The position numbers and the translations under genes were made by a program. Shown one piece after another: positions 9,122 through 17,596 of a stretch of 64,000 bases of DNA. The DNA is from Flavihumibacter stibioxidans (GTDB lineage: Bacteria; Bacteroidota; Bacteroidia; Chitinophagales; Chitinophagaceae): positions 305,858 to 369,857 of the forward strand of contig NZ_MBUA01000012.1 of assembly GCF_014332695.1 (NCBI RefSeq), given 5' to 3'. Position 1 is the first letter of the stretch. Every line of letters starts with the position of its first letter. The notes beneath the pieces are model-generated. The model had not been told where the DNA came from. It worked only from the letters and a program-made list of their open reading frames with translations, and ran no database searches.

Positions 9122-9724
9122 ATGGCATTAGCAGCACCCATCGAACTGGCACTACAACACATGGTTGCGGGTTGTATTTCACTGGAACGCCATAGCCAGA
9201 AATGTTTCTATGAGCATTTTTACGGCTATGCATTCTCGGTGTGTCATCGCTATGTATCCCATGAAGAGGAGACCATTGAGGTCATAAATGACGCCTTCCT
9301 GAAAATATTCCGTGAAATCGGCCGCTTCCAGAGCCGTCAGGATTCCCTTGAAAATTCATTAAAAGCCTGGATCAGGCGAATTTCCATCAATACAGCCATC
9401 GACCACCTCAGAAAACAAAGAATCAACACGATAGAACTGGATGACAACAGCGACACCACAGAGAACCTTTCCAGGCCTCCCGTGGCAATGGAAAGATTGT
9501 CACACAAAGAATTACTGGCACTGATCAGCAGGCTGTCACCCGGATACAGAATGGTTTTCAACCTGTATGTCATTGATGGTTATACGCATGAGGAAATTGC
9601 CGGCATCCTGGATATTTCAACCGGCACTTCCAAATCGAACCTTGCAAAGGCAAGGCTGAACCTGCAGAAAATGATTATTAAAGAACAGCAGCAAGTAGCA
9701 GCATATGGCAGAAGAGCAATTTAA
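9122..9724 (+). CDS. ECF-type RNA polymerase sigma factor
   Basis: Sigma-70 family factor of 200 residues with region 2 (FYGYAFSVCHRYVSHEEETI, then INDAFLKIFREIG and LKAWIRRISINTAIDHLRKQ) and region 4 (LSPGYRMVFNLYVIDGYTHE followed by EIAGILDISTGTSKSNLAKA). The ATG at 9122 fits the family better than a GTG at 9077. A small dyad, CCGGT-T6-ACCGG, lies in the leader at 9061-9077 but has no U-tract. The 3' end overlaps the next gene by 20 bp, so the two are translationally linked and the next protein is the likely partner or anti-sigma. Confidence 0.9.
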   Translation: MALAAPIELALQHMVAGCISLERHSQKCFYEHFYGYAFSVCHRYVSHEEETIEVINDAFLKIFREIGRFQSRQDSLENSLKAWIRRISINTAIDHLRKQRINTIELDDNSDTTENLSRPPVAMERLSHKELLALISRLSPGYRMVFNLYVIDGYTHEEIAGILDISTGTSKSNLAKARLNLQKMIIKEQQQVAAYGRRAI

Positions 9725-11312
9725 TATGATGGATGACTGGTTCCGGGAGGCCGCGGAACAGGATGGCCCGCCGGCACCCGCCGAAGCATGGGAAAAAATG
9801 AATACCCTGCTCGACGCAGAAGAAAAAAAACGCAGGCGCTTTTTCTTCTGGTGGTGGCTGCCCATCCTGGTGGGCGGAGCAGGCATCCTCTTCTACCAGG
9901 CTCTCAGGAGTCCCGGTGAAAAAACCTCCATTGCCCGACCAGTTGCCCCGTATAACCAGGGCCCCAGACCCGGTAGCCAACCATCTTCTTCAACCAACCC
10001 GCTTACCAACACTGAATCCCCGAAAAAAACAAATGCAGAAAATCAAACGCCAACCTCTACATACCAACCACCATCCTCCACCTACCAACCACCAACAAAG
10101 GTGAATCATTCACCAGCCATTGCGGAACACGCGGCCACAGAAACCGGAAATCCTACAACAGGAGCTTTGCCTCCGCCAGCGGTTAGCGCCCGCCAGGCAT
10201 CAGCTGCAAACCCTGAACCCGACAGATTGGCAAAGAACAAAAACCATCGCAAACGGGAGGGAAAAGTCCACCCACAATTACCTAACGAAAACACACAACC
10301 GAAAAGCAGTATTTCGCCAGGCGTATATTCCAACACACAGAAACATACAGAAGAATCCGGCATCCACAAAGTGGTGATGCCAGACAATAATCAGCCTGCT
10401 CGCAATAACCAGCCTGCTCGCAACAATCCGACGGTAGCCAACAATCCAACGGTAGCCAGCAACCAGCCGATTAGTAATCTTTCCACCAGCCCGCAACCCG
10501 ACAGTACAACAACCGTACAACCCGACAGTACCAACACCATACAACCCTACAATACAACAACCAAACAACCCTACAATACAACAACCCTGCAACCCGAACC
10601 CAAACCAGAACCCAAACCCGAATCCGAACCCGAACCAGCCAAAAATCCTCCGTCACAGGAAACCACCACCTCAAAACCCGGCACCCCCCAACAGGATAAC
10701 AAAACGCAACGCTTCTACCTGTATGCAGGCGCCGCACCAGAGTTCTCCTATACCAGCGGTAGCCAGGCCGGCAAGACAACCCTTGCCTGGGGCGGAGGCC
10801 TCGGATTTCAGCCGGCAAAAAAACTCAGCATCCAGGCCGGCTTCTTCGTTACCAAAAAAATCTATTCCGCAGCAGGAAATGCCTATACCCCCAAGCCCGG
10901 CTCCTACTACGACAATGAGAACTATAAAATAAAAAATGTGGAGGCCGACTGTTCCATCCTTGAAATTCCCCTCCAGGCCAGGTATGATTTTCTTCAACAG
11001 AAAAAACAATCCTTCTTTGTAATGGCCGGACTCACATCCACCATTATGAAGGAAGAGTATTATTCGTATGACTATACCCGTTATGGACAACAGGCCTACT
11101 CTTCCCATACCTATTCCACAGGCTCCTTCAAACTGTTCTCTGGCGCGGGAATTTCTATTGGCCTTGAGCGAAAAATAGGCAGGGGCTTTTACCTGATGCT
11201 GGCACCTTATTATAATTTCCCCTTGCGCGGCGTGGGTGAAGGAAGCGTTAAACTGAATGCAGCAGGAATATTGACCGGATTTAGATACCAGTTGCCCTTC
11301 CCAAAAAAATAA
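9705..11312 (+). CDS. Inner-membrane anchor / Pro-rich linker / outer-membrane beta-barrel protein, probable sigma partner
   Basis: A 535-residue protein in three parts. Residues 1-45 are cytoplasmic and acidic (WFREAAEQDGPPAPAEAWEK), then KKRRR. One transmembrane helix covers about 46-67 (FFFWWWLPILVGGAGILFYQ). Residues 70 to about 333 are a low-complexity Pro/Asn/Gln/Thr linker with tandem repeats. From about 335 on it resembles an outer-membrane beta-barrel (RFYLYAGAAPEFSYTSG, LSIQAGFFVTKKIYS, ending in TGFRYQLPFPKK). The overlap with the ECF sigma gene suggests the N-terminus acts as an anti-sigma or sigma-docking segment. This reading, with one chain reaching both membranes, is inference. 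Such fusions look typical of Chitinophagaceae, but I cannot name a family. Confidence 0.75.
   Translation: MAEEQFNMMDDWFREAAEQDGPPAPAEAWEKMNTLLDAEEKKRRRFFFWWWLPILVGGAGILFYQALRSPGEKTSIARPVAPYNQGPRPGSQPSSSTNPLTNTESPKKTNAENQTPTSTYQPPSSTYQPPTKVNHSPAIAEHAATETGNPTTGALPPPAVSARQASAANPEPDRLAKNKNHRKREGKVHPQLPNENTQPKSSISPGVYSNTQKHTEESGIHKVVMPDNNQPARNNQPARNNPTVANNPTVASNQPISNLSTSPQPDSTTTVQPDSTNTIQPYNTTTKQPYNTTTLQPEPKPEPKPESEPEPAKNPPSQETTTSKPGTPQQDNKTQRFYLYAGAAPEFSYTSGSQAGKTTLAWGGGLGFQPAKKLSIQAGFFVTKKIYSAAGNAYTPKPGSYYDNENYKIKNVEADCSILEIPLQARYDFLQQKKQSFFVMAGLTSTIMKEEYYSYDYTRYGQQAYSSHTYSTGSFKLFSGAGISIGLERKIGRGFYLMLAPYYNFPLRGVGEGSVKLNAAGILTGFRYQLPFPKK
10384..10638 (+). repeat. Tandem repeats coding the Pro-rich linker
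   Basis: Short in-frame repeats: an 18-bp unit coding QPARNN (twice), then PTVANN/PTVASN, then units coding QPDSTT/QPYNTT (about five times), then Pro-Glu/Lys dipeptides. Such tracts change length easily by slippage, so the linker is probably variable between strains. Confidence 0.8.
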
Positions 11313-11376
11313 ATTCCTGCAGCAAGGCAACCTGCGAAACTGATTCTACGATTGGATGGTTAGAAACCTTCCAACC

Positions 11377-12210
11377 ATGAATACGATCAGCAAAAGAATC
11401 ACAGTCATCATCTGGGCTTCCTTAGCCCTTGTCAATTTTATTTCGTGTAGTAAAAGCGGAACGGATGAACCCACTGATCCCTGTGCCGGGGTCAGTATCA
11501 CAGTAACAGGAACTGTTGTCAATACCAGCGGTCCGGGCAATGCAAACGGGTCCATCACCGCATCGGCAACCGGCGGATCAGGATTTACCTACAGTCTTAA
11601 CAATGGACCCGCACAGAGTTCCGGAACCTTTGCCAACCTGGCCGCAGGCAGTTATACCATCAGCGCAAAAACAAGTTCCGGCTGCAGCGCCACCGGAAAT
11701 TTCACCATAAACAACGGCAACCCCTGCGAAGGGAAAAACATCACGGTTACAGCCACTGTAACAAAATCAGAAAAATGTTCGGCAACCGGAAGCATCACGA
11801 TCAACGCGGCCGGCGGCACAGGCTTTACCTATAAGCTGAATGCGGGTGGCACTTACCAGGCATCGAACAGTTTCACCAATGTGGCGGCAGGAAATTATAC
11901 CGTGTATGCAAAAGATGCCGGCGGCTGTGAAACCACCGCCACCACCAGCGTGGAAGCCCTTCCCAATGGCGCACTGTTTACAGCGGTATCCAATCTCATT
12001 GCCACAAAATGCGCCGGCTGCCATACAGGATCCAATCCCACCAGCGGCATCAGCCTGGGAACAGACTGCGATATCGTGAGCAAAAAAACAAACATCAAAA
12101 CACAGGCAGTTGATCTCGGCACCATGCCAAAAGGCGGACCGGCACTTTCCGCCACGGAGAAAAAAACCATCACCGACTGGATCACTGCAGGCGGCAATGC
12201 CAGCAACTGA
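11377..12210 (+). CDS. Lipoprotein with two SprB-type repeats and a C-terminal cytochrome c heme site
   Basis: 277 residues from the ATG at 11377 (another ATG at 11356 is possible). A lipoprotein signal ends at VNFISC. Two repeats of about 70 residues follow, each with a GSGFTYSLNNG or GTGFTYKLNAG core and an AAGSYTISAK or AAGNYTVYAK end, as in SprB/adhesin-type repeats of Bacteroidota. The C-terminus has a heme-binding CAGCH near residue 211 and a possible axial Met in GTMPKGG near 248, typical of small cytochrome c domains. It should sit on the cell envelope facing periplasm or outside. It heads a tight four-gene set with OB-fold, YceI and DUF5777-like proteins. Confidence 0.82.
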   Translation: MNTISKRITVIIWASLALVNFISCSKSGTDEPTDPCAGVSITVTGTVVNTSGPGNANGSITASATGGSGFTYSLNNGPAQSSGTFANLAAGSYTISAKTSSGCSATGNFTINNGNPCEGKNITVTATVTKSEKCSATGSITINAAGGTGFTYKLNAGGTYQASNSFTNVAAGNYTVYAKDAGGCETTATTSVEALPNGALFTAVSNLIATKCAGCHTGSNPTSGISLGTDCDIVSKKTNIKTQAVDLGTMPKGGPALSATEKKTITDWITAGGNASN

Positions 12211-12227
12211 GCTGATACAACAATGAT

Positions 12228-12656
12228 ATGAGAAAAAAAATCCGACTGTTCATCACACTTACCCTCCTGGCGCTTGTCATGGCCGGAGGATATGCCTGGT
12301 TCCTTTTCCGGCAGGGCCCCCAAAGCCTCCTGAAAAGGAATGCAGAAATCAGTTGCTCAGCAGAAGAACTGTCCGCAGCATTCCTGCTGGATGAACAGGA
12401 GGCAGGAACAAAATACACCGGCAGGATAGTGGAGGTTACAGGTAAAATCTTCCGCCACTATCCTGCTGAAAACCTGCTGACACTGGGCGACAGCAGTTCA
12501 ACAGCACTGATTAACTGCGCCCTTGCGACTGACAACAACCCGATACCCGACCATCTGCAAACCGGCACCATGGTTGTCATCAGGGGCATCTGTACGGGAT
12601 TTTTAGCGGATGTACAATTAAACCAGGCCGTGTTCATATCAAAAACAGCACCATGA
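12228..12656 (+). CDS. Membrane-anchored OB-fold (tRNA_anti-like) protein
   Basis: 142 residues. One N-terminal hydrophobic helix (about residues 5-25, LFITLTLLALVMAGGYAWFL) is followed by an OB-fold-like domain with YTGRIVEVTGKIFRHYP, NLLTLGDSSSTALINC and GTMVVIRGICTGF. This matches the tRNA_anti-like group found in Bacteroidota, where the fold does not imply tRNA binding. The domain is probably periplasmic. The stop overlaps the next start by 4 bp (ATGA). No specific function is known to me. Confidence 0.72.
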   Translation: MRKKIRLFITLTLLALVMAGGYAWFLFRQGPQSLLKRNAEISCSAEELSAAFLLDEQEAGTKYTGRIVEVTGKIFRHYPAENLLTLGDSSSTALINCALATDNNPIPDHLQTGTMVVIRGICTGFLADVQLNQAVFISKTAP

Positions 12657-13198
12657 GAATACTGACCATCCTTGTATTTGTATTGCTGCATTCCACTTGT
12701 CCCGCTCAACGCTGGCAAACCCGCACTGCCCAGTTCAGTTTTCATTCTTCCACAAAACTGGAAGACATCACCGCTGCAAACCGGCAGGGATTCATCGATA
12801 TCGACGCATCCGCACAAACCATTACGGCCGCAGTGCTGATGAGGGGATTTGAATTCCGGAAAGCCCTCATGCAGGAACATTTCAATGAAAATTATGTAGA
12901 GAGCGACCGGTTCCCAAAAGCAAACTTCAAAGGAAATTTCACCGGCAATACCGTACAATGGGACAAAGACGGGGAATACAATACGCTGGTTAACGGAACC
13001 CTCCTGCTGCACGGCGTTTCCGGCCATATCCAGTGCCCGGCGAAGATCACCGTAAAGAACGGCAGTCTTTCCTGCACAGCGGAATTCACCATAAATCCGG
13101 AAGACTACCATATCAAAATCCCGAAAACAGTCATGGACAATATCAGCAAAACAATAAAAGTAACCATCATAACGGGGACACTTAACCGAATTCAATAA
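12653..13198 (+). CDS. YceI-family periplasmic protein
   Basis: 181 residues with a signal peptide (MRILTILVFVLLHSTCPAQ) and a YceI-like domain: AQFSFHSSTKLEDITAANRQ, then MRGFEFRKALMQEHFNENYV, then YVESDRFPKANFKG and LLLHGVSGHIQCPAKITVKN. YceI proteins are lipocalin-like barrels that bind isoprenoid or amphiphilic ligands. The gene overlaps the OB-fold gene by 4 bp and ends 1 bp before the next ATG, so all are in one operon. With a cytochrome-like lipoprotein upstream, a quinone or isoprenoid carrier role is possible but unproven. Confidence 0.85.
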   Translation: MRILTILVFVLLHSTCPAQRWQTRTAQFSFHSSTKLEDITAANRQGFIDIDASAQTITAAVLMRGFEFRKALMQEHFNENYVESDRFPKANFKGNFTGNTVQWDKDGEYNTLVNGTLLLHGVSGHIQCPAKITVKNGSLSCTAEFTINPEDYHIKIPKTVMDNISKTIKVTIITGTLNRIQ

Positions 13199-13199
13199 A

Positions 13200-14072
13200 A
13201 TGCCAGTAAAATACCAGTTAGGAAGAATCATGGCCGCCGCCTGCTGCCTGCTGATGGCAGTCCGGCCTGCCAGCGCGCAGGAAGACATCACCGATACGGT
13301 CACACAAAAAGTCACCCAGGCTTTCTATTCCACCCGCGTCATTCAGTCCCAGTCCATTGAAATGCTGCATAAAGGCAACCTGGATGTCAGGATCCTGCAC
13401 CGGTTCGGACCAGTTGACCAGGGCATCAAAGAACTTTTCGGCATCGACCAGGCCTCCATGCGGATGGGCTTTGATTATGGGATCTCTGATCACCTGACAA
13501 TTGGTATCGGTCGCAGTACCTACCGGAAAGAGTATGATGCCCTTTTCAAACTAAGAATGCTGCAGCAAAGCAGGGGCAGCCGGACGGTACCGCTGTCCAT
13601 CATCCTCACTGCCGGCGCCATGATCCGTACGGCCGACGAAACAGCCCAGAACGGATACAAACCCGATGCCGGCGACCGGACTTCCTTTTATGGCCAGTTG
13701 ATCGCCGGAAGAAAATTCAACCGGCAATTTTCTTTCCAGCTGATCCAAACCCTTCTCCATATGAATTATGTGAATGACGGCACACTGGCCAATACCCTTT
13801 ATGCACTGGGCGGCGGGGCCAGGTACAGGTTATCGAAACGGCTTGCCCTTACACTGGAATACAATCATGTGTTTTCCAACCTGCCGGCCGGATATTATAA
13901 CCCGCTGTCAGCCGGACTGGATATTGAAACCGGCGGACATGTATTCCAGTTACATTTCAGCAATTCAACGGGAATGAATGAACGCGCTTTTTTAACCGAA
14001 ACAACCGACAGGTTTTTTAAGGGTGAGATCCGTTTCGGGTTTAACCTCTCGCGTATGTTCCAACTGCACTAG
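13200..14072 (+). CDS. DUF5777-like beta-barrel protein
   Basis: 290 residues with a signal peptide ending at ASAQ and alternating beta-strand patterns to the C-terminus. The regions QSIEMLHKGNLDVRILHRFG, DQASMRMGFDYGISDHLTIG and GGARYRLSKRLALTLEYNHV resemble the DUF5777 barrel family as I remember it. An ATG at 13230 is an alternative start. It closes the operon with YceI, OB-fold and cytochrome-like genes. The 3' end overlaps the convergent LytTR regulator gene by 4 bp. Function unknown; probably outer-membrane. Confidence 0.72.
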   Translation: MPVKYQLGRIMAAACCLLMAVRPASAQEDITDTVTQKVTQAFYSTRVIQSQSIEMLHKGNLDVRILHRFGPVDQGIKELFGIDQASMRMGFDYGISDHLTIGIGRSTYRKEYDALFKLRMLQQSRGSRTVPLSIILTAGAMIRTADETAQNGYKPDAGDRTSFYGQLIAGRKFNRQFSFQLIQTLLHMNYVNDGTLANTLYALGGGARYRLSKRLALTLEYNHVFSNLPAGYYNPLSAGLDIETGGHVFQLHFSNSTGMNERAFLTETTDRFFKGEIRFGFNLSRMFQLH

Positions 14073-14809
14073 TACATCAGCCTCCTGACATTATCGGCAT
14101 ATCCCCTGCTGACCTTGAGCGACAGTTCATTGTTCATAACCAGGTAGGTATCGCTCTTATCACGATAAAGCTCTTTGATGTGGCGGATGTTTACAATATA
14201 GGAACGGTGTATCCGGAAAAAAACAGCGGGGTTCAACCTTTGCTCCAGCACGCCGATACCGAAATTACTGAGATAGGAAAGGCGCGTTGCATGCACGCGG
14301 GTATAATCTTTTTCCGCTTCCAGATAAACAATATCATCGATGGCAAGGCTCACCATCCGGTGTCCGTTTTCCAGCAGGATCCGGTCATAGAATCCGGCCG
14401 GGGTATCCCCCGCAGTTTCAGCCATCGCCGCAATTTTTGAATGGCTGTAATGGTTTCGTACGATCACTTTATCAACTGCCTGCCTGAACCTGTCACGGGT
14501 ATAGGGCTTCAACAGATAATCTACAGCATTGGTATCAAAGGCCTTCAGGGCATACTGGTCGTATGCGGTTGTAAATACGATCTGCGGAATATGCACCAGT
14601 TGGCGGATCACCTGGAAGCCGCTCAGGCAGGGCATCTGGATATCCAGGAATACCAGGTCCGGTTCAAGACGATTGATGGCTGCCACGGCTTCCATGCCAT
14701 CCCTGCATTCACCAATGATCTCCAGCTCCGGATAGGATTCCAGGTATTGCCGGATGATCAGCCGGGCGGCATCCTCGTCATCTATGATCAGTACAGTTTT
14801 AGGAAGCAT
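14069..14809 (-). CDS. LytTR-family response regulator
   Basis: 246 residues. A receiver domain (TVLIIDDEDAARLIIRQYLE, phospho-acceptor Asp near residue 56 in LVFLDIQMP, and KPY near its end) is joined to a LytTR DNA-binding domain (DIVYLEAEKDYTRVH, then FFRIHRSYIVNIRHIKELY). It overlaps the kinase gene by 11 bp, so the pair is co-expressed. Repeated sites on a 20-bp pitch upstream of the kinase gene and of the lipoprotein gene at 16.2-17.5 kb are the best candidates for its targets. Confidence 0.95.
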   Translation of the reverse strand: MLPKTVLIIDDEDAARLIIRQYLESYPELEIIGECRDGMEAVAAINRLEPDLVFLDIQMPCLSGFQVIRQLVHIPQIVFTTAYDQYALKAFDTNAVDYLLKPYTRDRFRQAVDKVIVRNHYSHSKIAAMAETAGDTPAGFYDRILLENGHRMVSLAIDDIVYLEAEKDYTRVHATRLSYLSNFGIGVLEQRLNPAVFFRIHRSYIVNIRHIKELYRDKSDTYLVMNNELSLKVSRGYADNVRRLMY

Positions 14810-15893
14810 GGTATTGAATGGGGATTTTAAAAGAAAATATTAACCCGGATGGATCATTCCGGTGGATCAGCATTGGCTGGCCATATAATTTCTCCAATCG
14901 TAAAATCGTATTCCTCAATCCGATCCCGCCTGCCATCCTTAATGCTGACAGATCTCCTGCGTAACCCAGGCCTGTATCACAGACCTCAATGGCAACAAAA
15001 CCTTCATCTTCCCTGCAATTAACCTGCACTACCCCTCCCTGTCTTGATGGCCCGATCCCGTGTTTGATGGCATTCTCGACCAGTGGCTGCAGGAGCATGG
15101 GCGGGATCAGGACATCCTGGATCGTTTCTTCCGCGATGATCTTCACCTGCAGGCGATGGGTAAACCTTTCTTTTTCAAGGGCGAGATAGGTATCAATGAA
15201 TTGGAGTTCATCAGACAATGGAACCAGGTCTTCCTTGGTAGATCGCAATGCATACCGGAAGGTATCGGCAAGCTTTGCGATCAGCACACGGGTGGCTTCC
15301 TGATCAGGCCTTACTGTGGCGCTGATACTGTTCAGGGTATTAAAAAGAAAATGTGGCTGTATCTGCGCTTTTAAGGCTTCCACTTCACTTTGGTAAGCCA
15401 GGGCCATTAATTCCTTTTCTTTTCTCAATTGCTGTTGTGATTGCTGCCAGAAATAAAAGGCATAGAAGCCGGAAAACTGAATTACATAAAAAATATACGG
15501 GAGGGCAATATCCATCCATACCAGGGAGCGGCCTGTTTCCATATCCATGCCCCCTGCTTCCAGCAGTTTATACGGTATTATACCGCCCACTACTAGGTAA
15601 ACAACGACTGTCAGCAGGTGCAGCCAGATGGTCTTTGACACGGGCCGGTTCCTGAGTTCCCTGAAATAAAACCACCATAACCCTGCAATGATTCCAATTC
15701 GCACCGCATAACTAACCACCAATTCTACTGCTACATCAAACAAAAAATGACTGATGTGATTTCCTTTCCCGGAAGCGCTGTACGTGAGGATGAAAAAATA
15801 AAACAAGAGGAAAAGGATACAGAATCCGCCCCAGGTCAACAACTCACCTGCTGATATCCCCCAAAATAATTTCCTGTTGAATTTTTTTTGCAT
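14799..15893 (-). CDS. LytS-type sensor histidine kinase
   Basis: 364 residues from the ATG at 15893; the frame extends further upstream, but that part is hydrophilic, unlike the family, and crosses the regulatory sites. Four hydrophobic segments (for example LLTWGGFCILFLLFYFFILT) precede a short coiled coil (QQSQQQLRKEKELMALAYQS). A His_kinase domain follows with the phospho-acceptor in QIQPHFLFNTLNSISATV and an ATPase region with LVENAIKHGIG and GGIGLRNT. There is no separate sensor domain, so the membrane part is the likely sensor. It phosphorylates the LytTR regulator encoded next. Confidence 0.93.
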   Translation of the reverse strand: MQKKFNRKLFWGISAGELLTWGGFCILFLLFYFFILTYSASGKGNHISHFLFDVAVELVVSYAVRIGIIAGLWWFYFRELRNRPVSKTIWLHLLTVVVYLVVGGIIPYKLLEAGGMDMETGRSLVWMDIALPYIFYVIQFSGFYAFYFWQQSQQQLRKEKELMALAYQSEVEALKAQIQPHFLFNTLNSISATVRPDQEATRVLIAKLADTFRYALRSTKEDLVPLSDELQFIDTYLALEKERFTHRLQVKIIAEETIQDVLIPPMLLQPLVENAIKHGIGPSRQGGVVQVNCREDEGFVAIEVCDTGLGYAGDLSALRMAGGIGLRNTILRLEKLYGQPMLIHRNDPSGLIFSFKIPIQYHAS

Positions 15894-15947
15894 GGCCCTG
15901 GTTCCGCAACTAAAGTAGGTAATAGGCCCACTTGATAAGTCGTTTGT

Positions 15948-15981
15948 CCGATGAATGGCATTATGCGCCGACCAATGGCTC
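15948..15981 (-). promoter_or_regulatory. Two LytTR-like sites upstream of the kinase gene
   Basis: CCGATGAATGGCAT (15948-15961) and CCGACCAATGGCTC (15968-15981) start exactly 20 bp apart, 55-88 bp upstream of the kinase ATG. Each matches the site at 17507 (CCGACCAATTGCAT) at 11 of 14 positions. On the gene's strand they read as direct repeats ending in TCGG. Two direct repeats about two helix turns apart is the usual LytTR dimer site, so autoregulation is likely. Confidence 0.65.
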
Positions 15982-16026
15982 CCAGGCGCCATCAACCTAT
16001 CCTGAACCCCGCGGCAAACAGGCGCC

Positions 16027-16060
16027 AAAAAAAAGCCGGATCTTACTTAAAAGATCCGAC
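16027..16060 (-). terminator. Rho-independent terminator after the lipoprotein gene
   Basis: On the minus strand, GTCGGATCTT, a six-base loop and AAGATCCGGC form a 10-bp stem with one mismatch, followed directly by eight T. It ends transcription of the lipoprotein gene before the LytS promoter. Confidence 0.88.
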
Positions 16061-16156
16061 CCGGGAGGGATGCTGCCTCACAAGATGAATCAAACCGACA
16101 GGCATCCAAATTTGAAAAACAACACGAAAAAATTAAACCTGAAACATAGATCTATA

Positions 16157-17464
16157 TCATCGGGCCTTCACCCTGAATTCGCCGCGAACCGGCAAGGAAA
16201 AATCATCATCACAACTGCGGTTCCTGTACACCCTGCCATCAAATTCACCCTGCACATAAGTTACACCATCTTCTTCCACCACTTCCACAGCCACTGCTCC
16301 GGGTGAAGCTATCCAGTCACAGTTATGCGTGGATATATAAGTGTCTGTCAGGGTCAGCACATATCCCAGCACAGCCTTACCCGGATCAAGGTCCTGGTTC
16401 CAGGGGAATACACCGCTTTTCAGTACCGACCCCATATTCATCATGATGGTAATGCCGGGTGTAGCACTGGTACGCTGAACCCCGGCCACAACCAGGTTTC
16501 CGTCTTCATGTAAATAATAATGCGCCGGCAGATTCAGTTCATCATTCCCGGCTTTGGCGGTAAAATAGGTCTCCTGGTAATACCTGATCTTTTTGTAGAT
16601 ATTCAACTCCTGCGACAGCCTGCGGCGTGGCAGGGTATCCTCCGGTATCACCTTGTTCAATGTAACGGTTATGGACACACTGGCGGCACCGGCTACCTGG
16701 GAAGGAGCTTTGTATATTGCACCGGATTTGTCCCCGCTGACAGTCAGGTTACCCGATCCGGCCAGGCTCCAGGCACCGATTCCCTGCGATCTGTCGAACA
16801 ACCTGCTCTTACCGATGGCCCTTTCTTTATGCTCCGCTGCCAGCAGGTAGGTATCCGTGATATCAATGGTCAGTTTTGCTTCGGCACCCGCTTTTACTGC
16901 CCTGGGATCTGAATTCAGCCAGAACAGGGCAAATGGCGCCCAATCGGAAAAATGGTTAGTCGTTACCGTTAGTGTGCGGGCTGCTGCATCCAGTTTTGTT
17001 TCAGTCATGAAGGACCAGACCCCGTCATTTTTCTGGTAAGCCAGGAATAGCGCATCCACAGCGGTGCCAACGATATCCTCCTCAGTATAGTGGTACAGCA
17101 GTTCAATCGGCTTTGCAAAATCCAGCCCTTCCGGAAGCAGCCTGTACGCACTTAAATGCCCGCCGGGCAGGGTATTATTTATCGGCTGGATGCTGAAGAC
17201 CGTTGCGGCGGAAACCGCGCCTGCCGGGACTTTCACCACGAGCTTCCCATCCCCCGACTTCAGTTCCCCGCCACCGGTGCCGATGCTGGCCGTTACAGGA
17301 TCACCTGCTGCCACGCCGCGTGGCCTCACTTCGGGTATCGCGCCCGGACCATCGGGTCCTTCATTATTGCGGTTACAGGATGCGAAGGATAGTATCATCA
17401 GCCATCCCGCACAAAGCATGACTGTGAGTAACCGAAAATTAATTACATGGATAAGGTGTTTCAT
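16157..17464 (-). CDS. Lipoprotein with ZU5-like domain, probable LytTR target
   Basis: 435 residues. A lipoprotein signal ends at LSFASC near residue 30. A ZU5-like beta-domain follows (IGTGGGELKSGDGKLVVKVP, then AGAVSAATVFSIQPI and NHFSDWAPFALFW at its end). The remaining 250 residues hold Ig-like strands (AKLTIDITDTYLLAAEHKER, SVSITVTLNKV) and a Cys-containing C-terminus with no family I recognise. The protein is probably on the cell surface or periplasm. A 7-bp hairpin (CAGGCAA, TTGCCTG, 17466-17486) sits right before the ATG, and four LytTR-like sites lie 43-113 bp upstream. Confidence 0.75.
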   Translation of the reverse strand: MKHLIHVINFRLLTVMLCAGWLMILSFASCNRNNEGPDGPGAIPEVRPRGVAAGDPVTASIGTGGGELKSGDGKLVVKVPAGAVSAATVFSIQPINNTLPGGHLSAYRLLPEGLDFAKPIELLYHYTEEDIVGTAVDALFLAYQKNDGVWSFMTETKLDAAARTLTVTTNHFSDWAPFALFWLNSDPRAVKAGAEAKLTIDITDTYLLAAEHKERAIGKSRLFDRSQGIGAWSLAGSGNLTVSGDKSGAIYKAPSQVAGAASVSITVTLNKVIPEDTLPRRRLSQELNIYKKIRYYQETYFTAKAGNDELNLPAHYYLHEDGNLVVAGVQRTSATPGITIMMNMGSVLKSGVFPWNQDLDPGKAVLGYVLTLTDTYISTHNCDWIASPGAVAVEVVEEDGVTYVQGEFDGRVYRNRSCDDDFSLPVRGEFRVKAR

Positions 17465-17506
17465 GCAGGCAAATTATAATTGCCTGTATGCCCAGTAAAT
17501 AACAAT

Positions 17507-17577
17507 CCGACCAATTGCATTTAATTCCGACAGTTCCTGCGGTATGCAGTTGGTCGGTATAAAATGCAGTTGATCGG
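17507..17577. promoter_or_regulatory. Array of four LytTR-like sites, two in each orientation
   Basis: CCGACCAATTGCAT at 17507-17520 and the weaker CCGACAGTTCCTGC at 17527-17540 are 20 bp apart and point to the lipoprotein gene. ATGCAGTTGGTCGG at 17544-17557 and ATGCAGTTGATCGG at 17564-17577 are also 20 bp apart in the opposite orientation. The first is a 13/14 match to the reverse complement of the third. The layout is symmetric and resembles the pair upstream of the LytS gene. Confidence 0.7.
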
Positions 17578-17596
17578 ATTTTAAGAGTTGGGCTGC

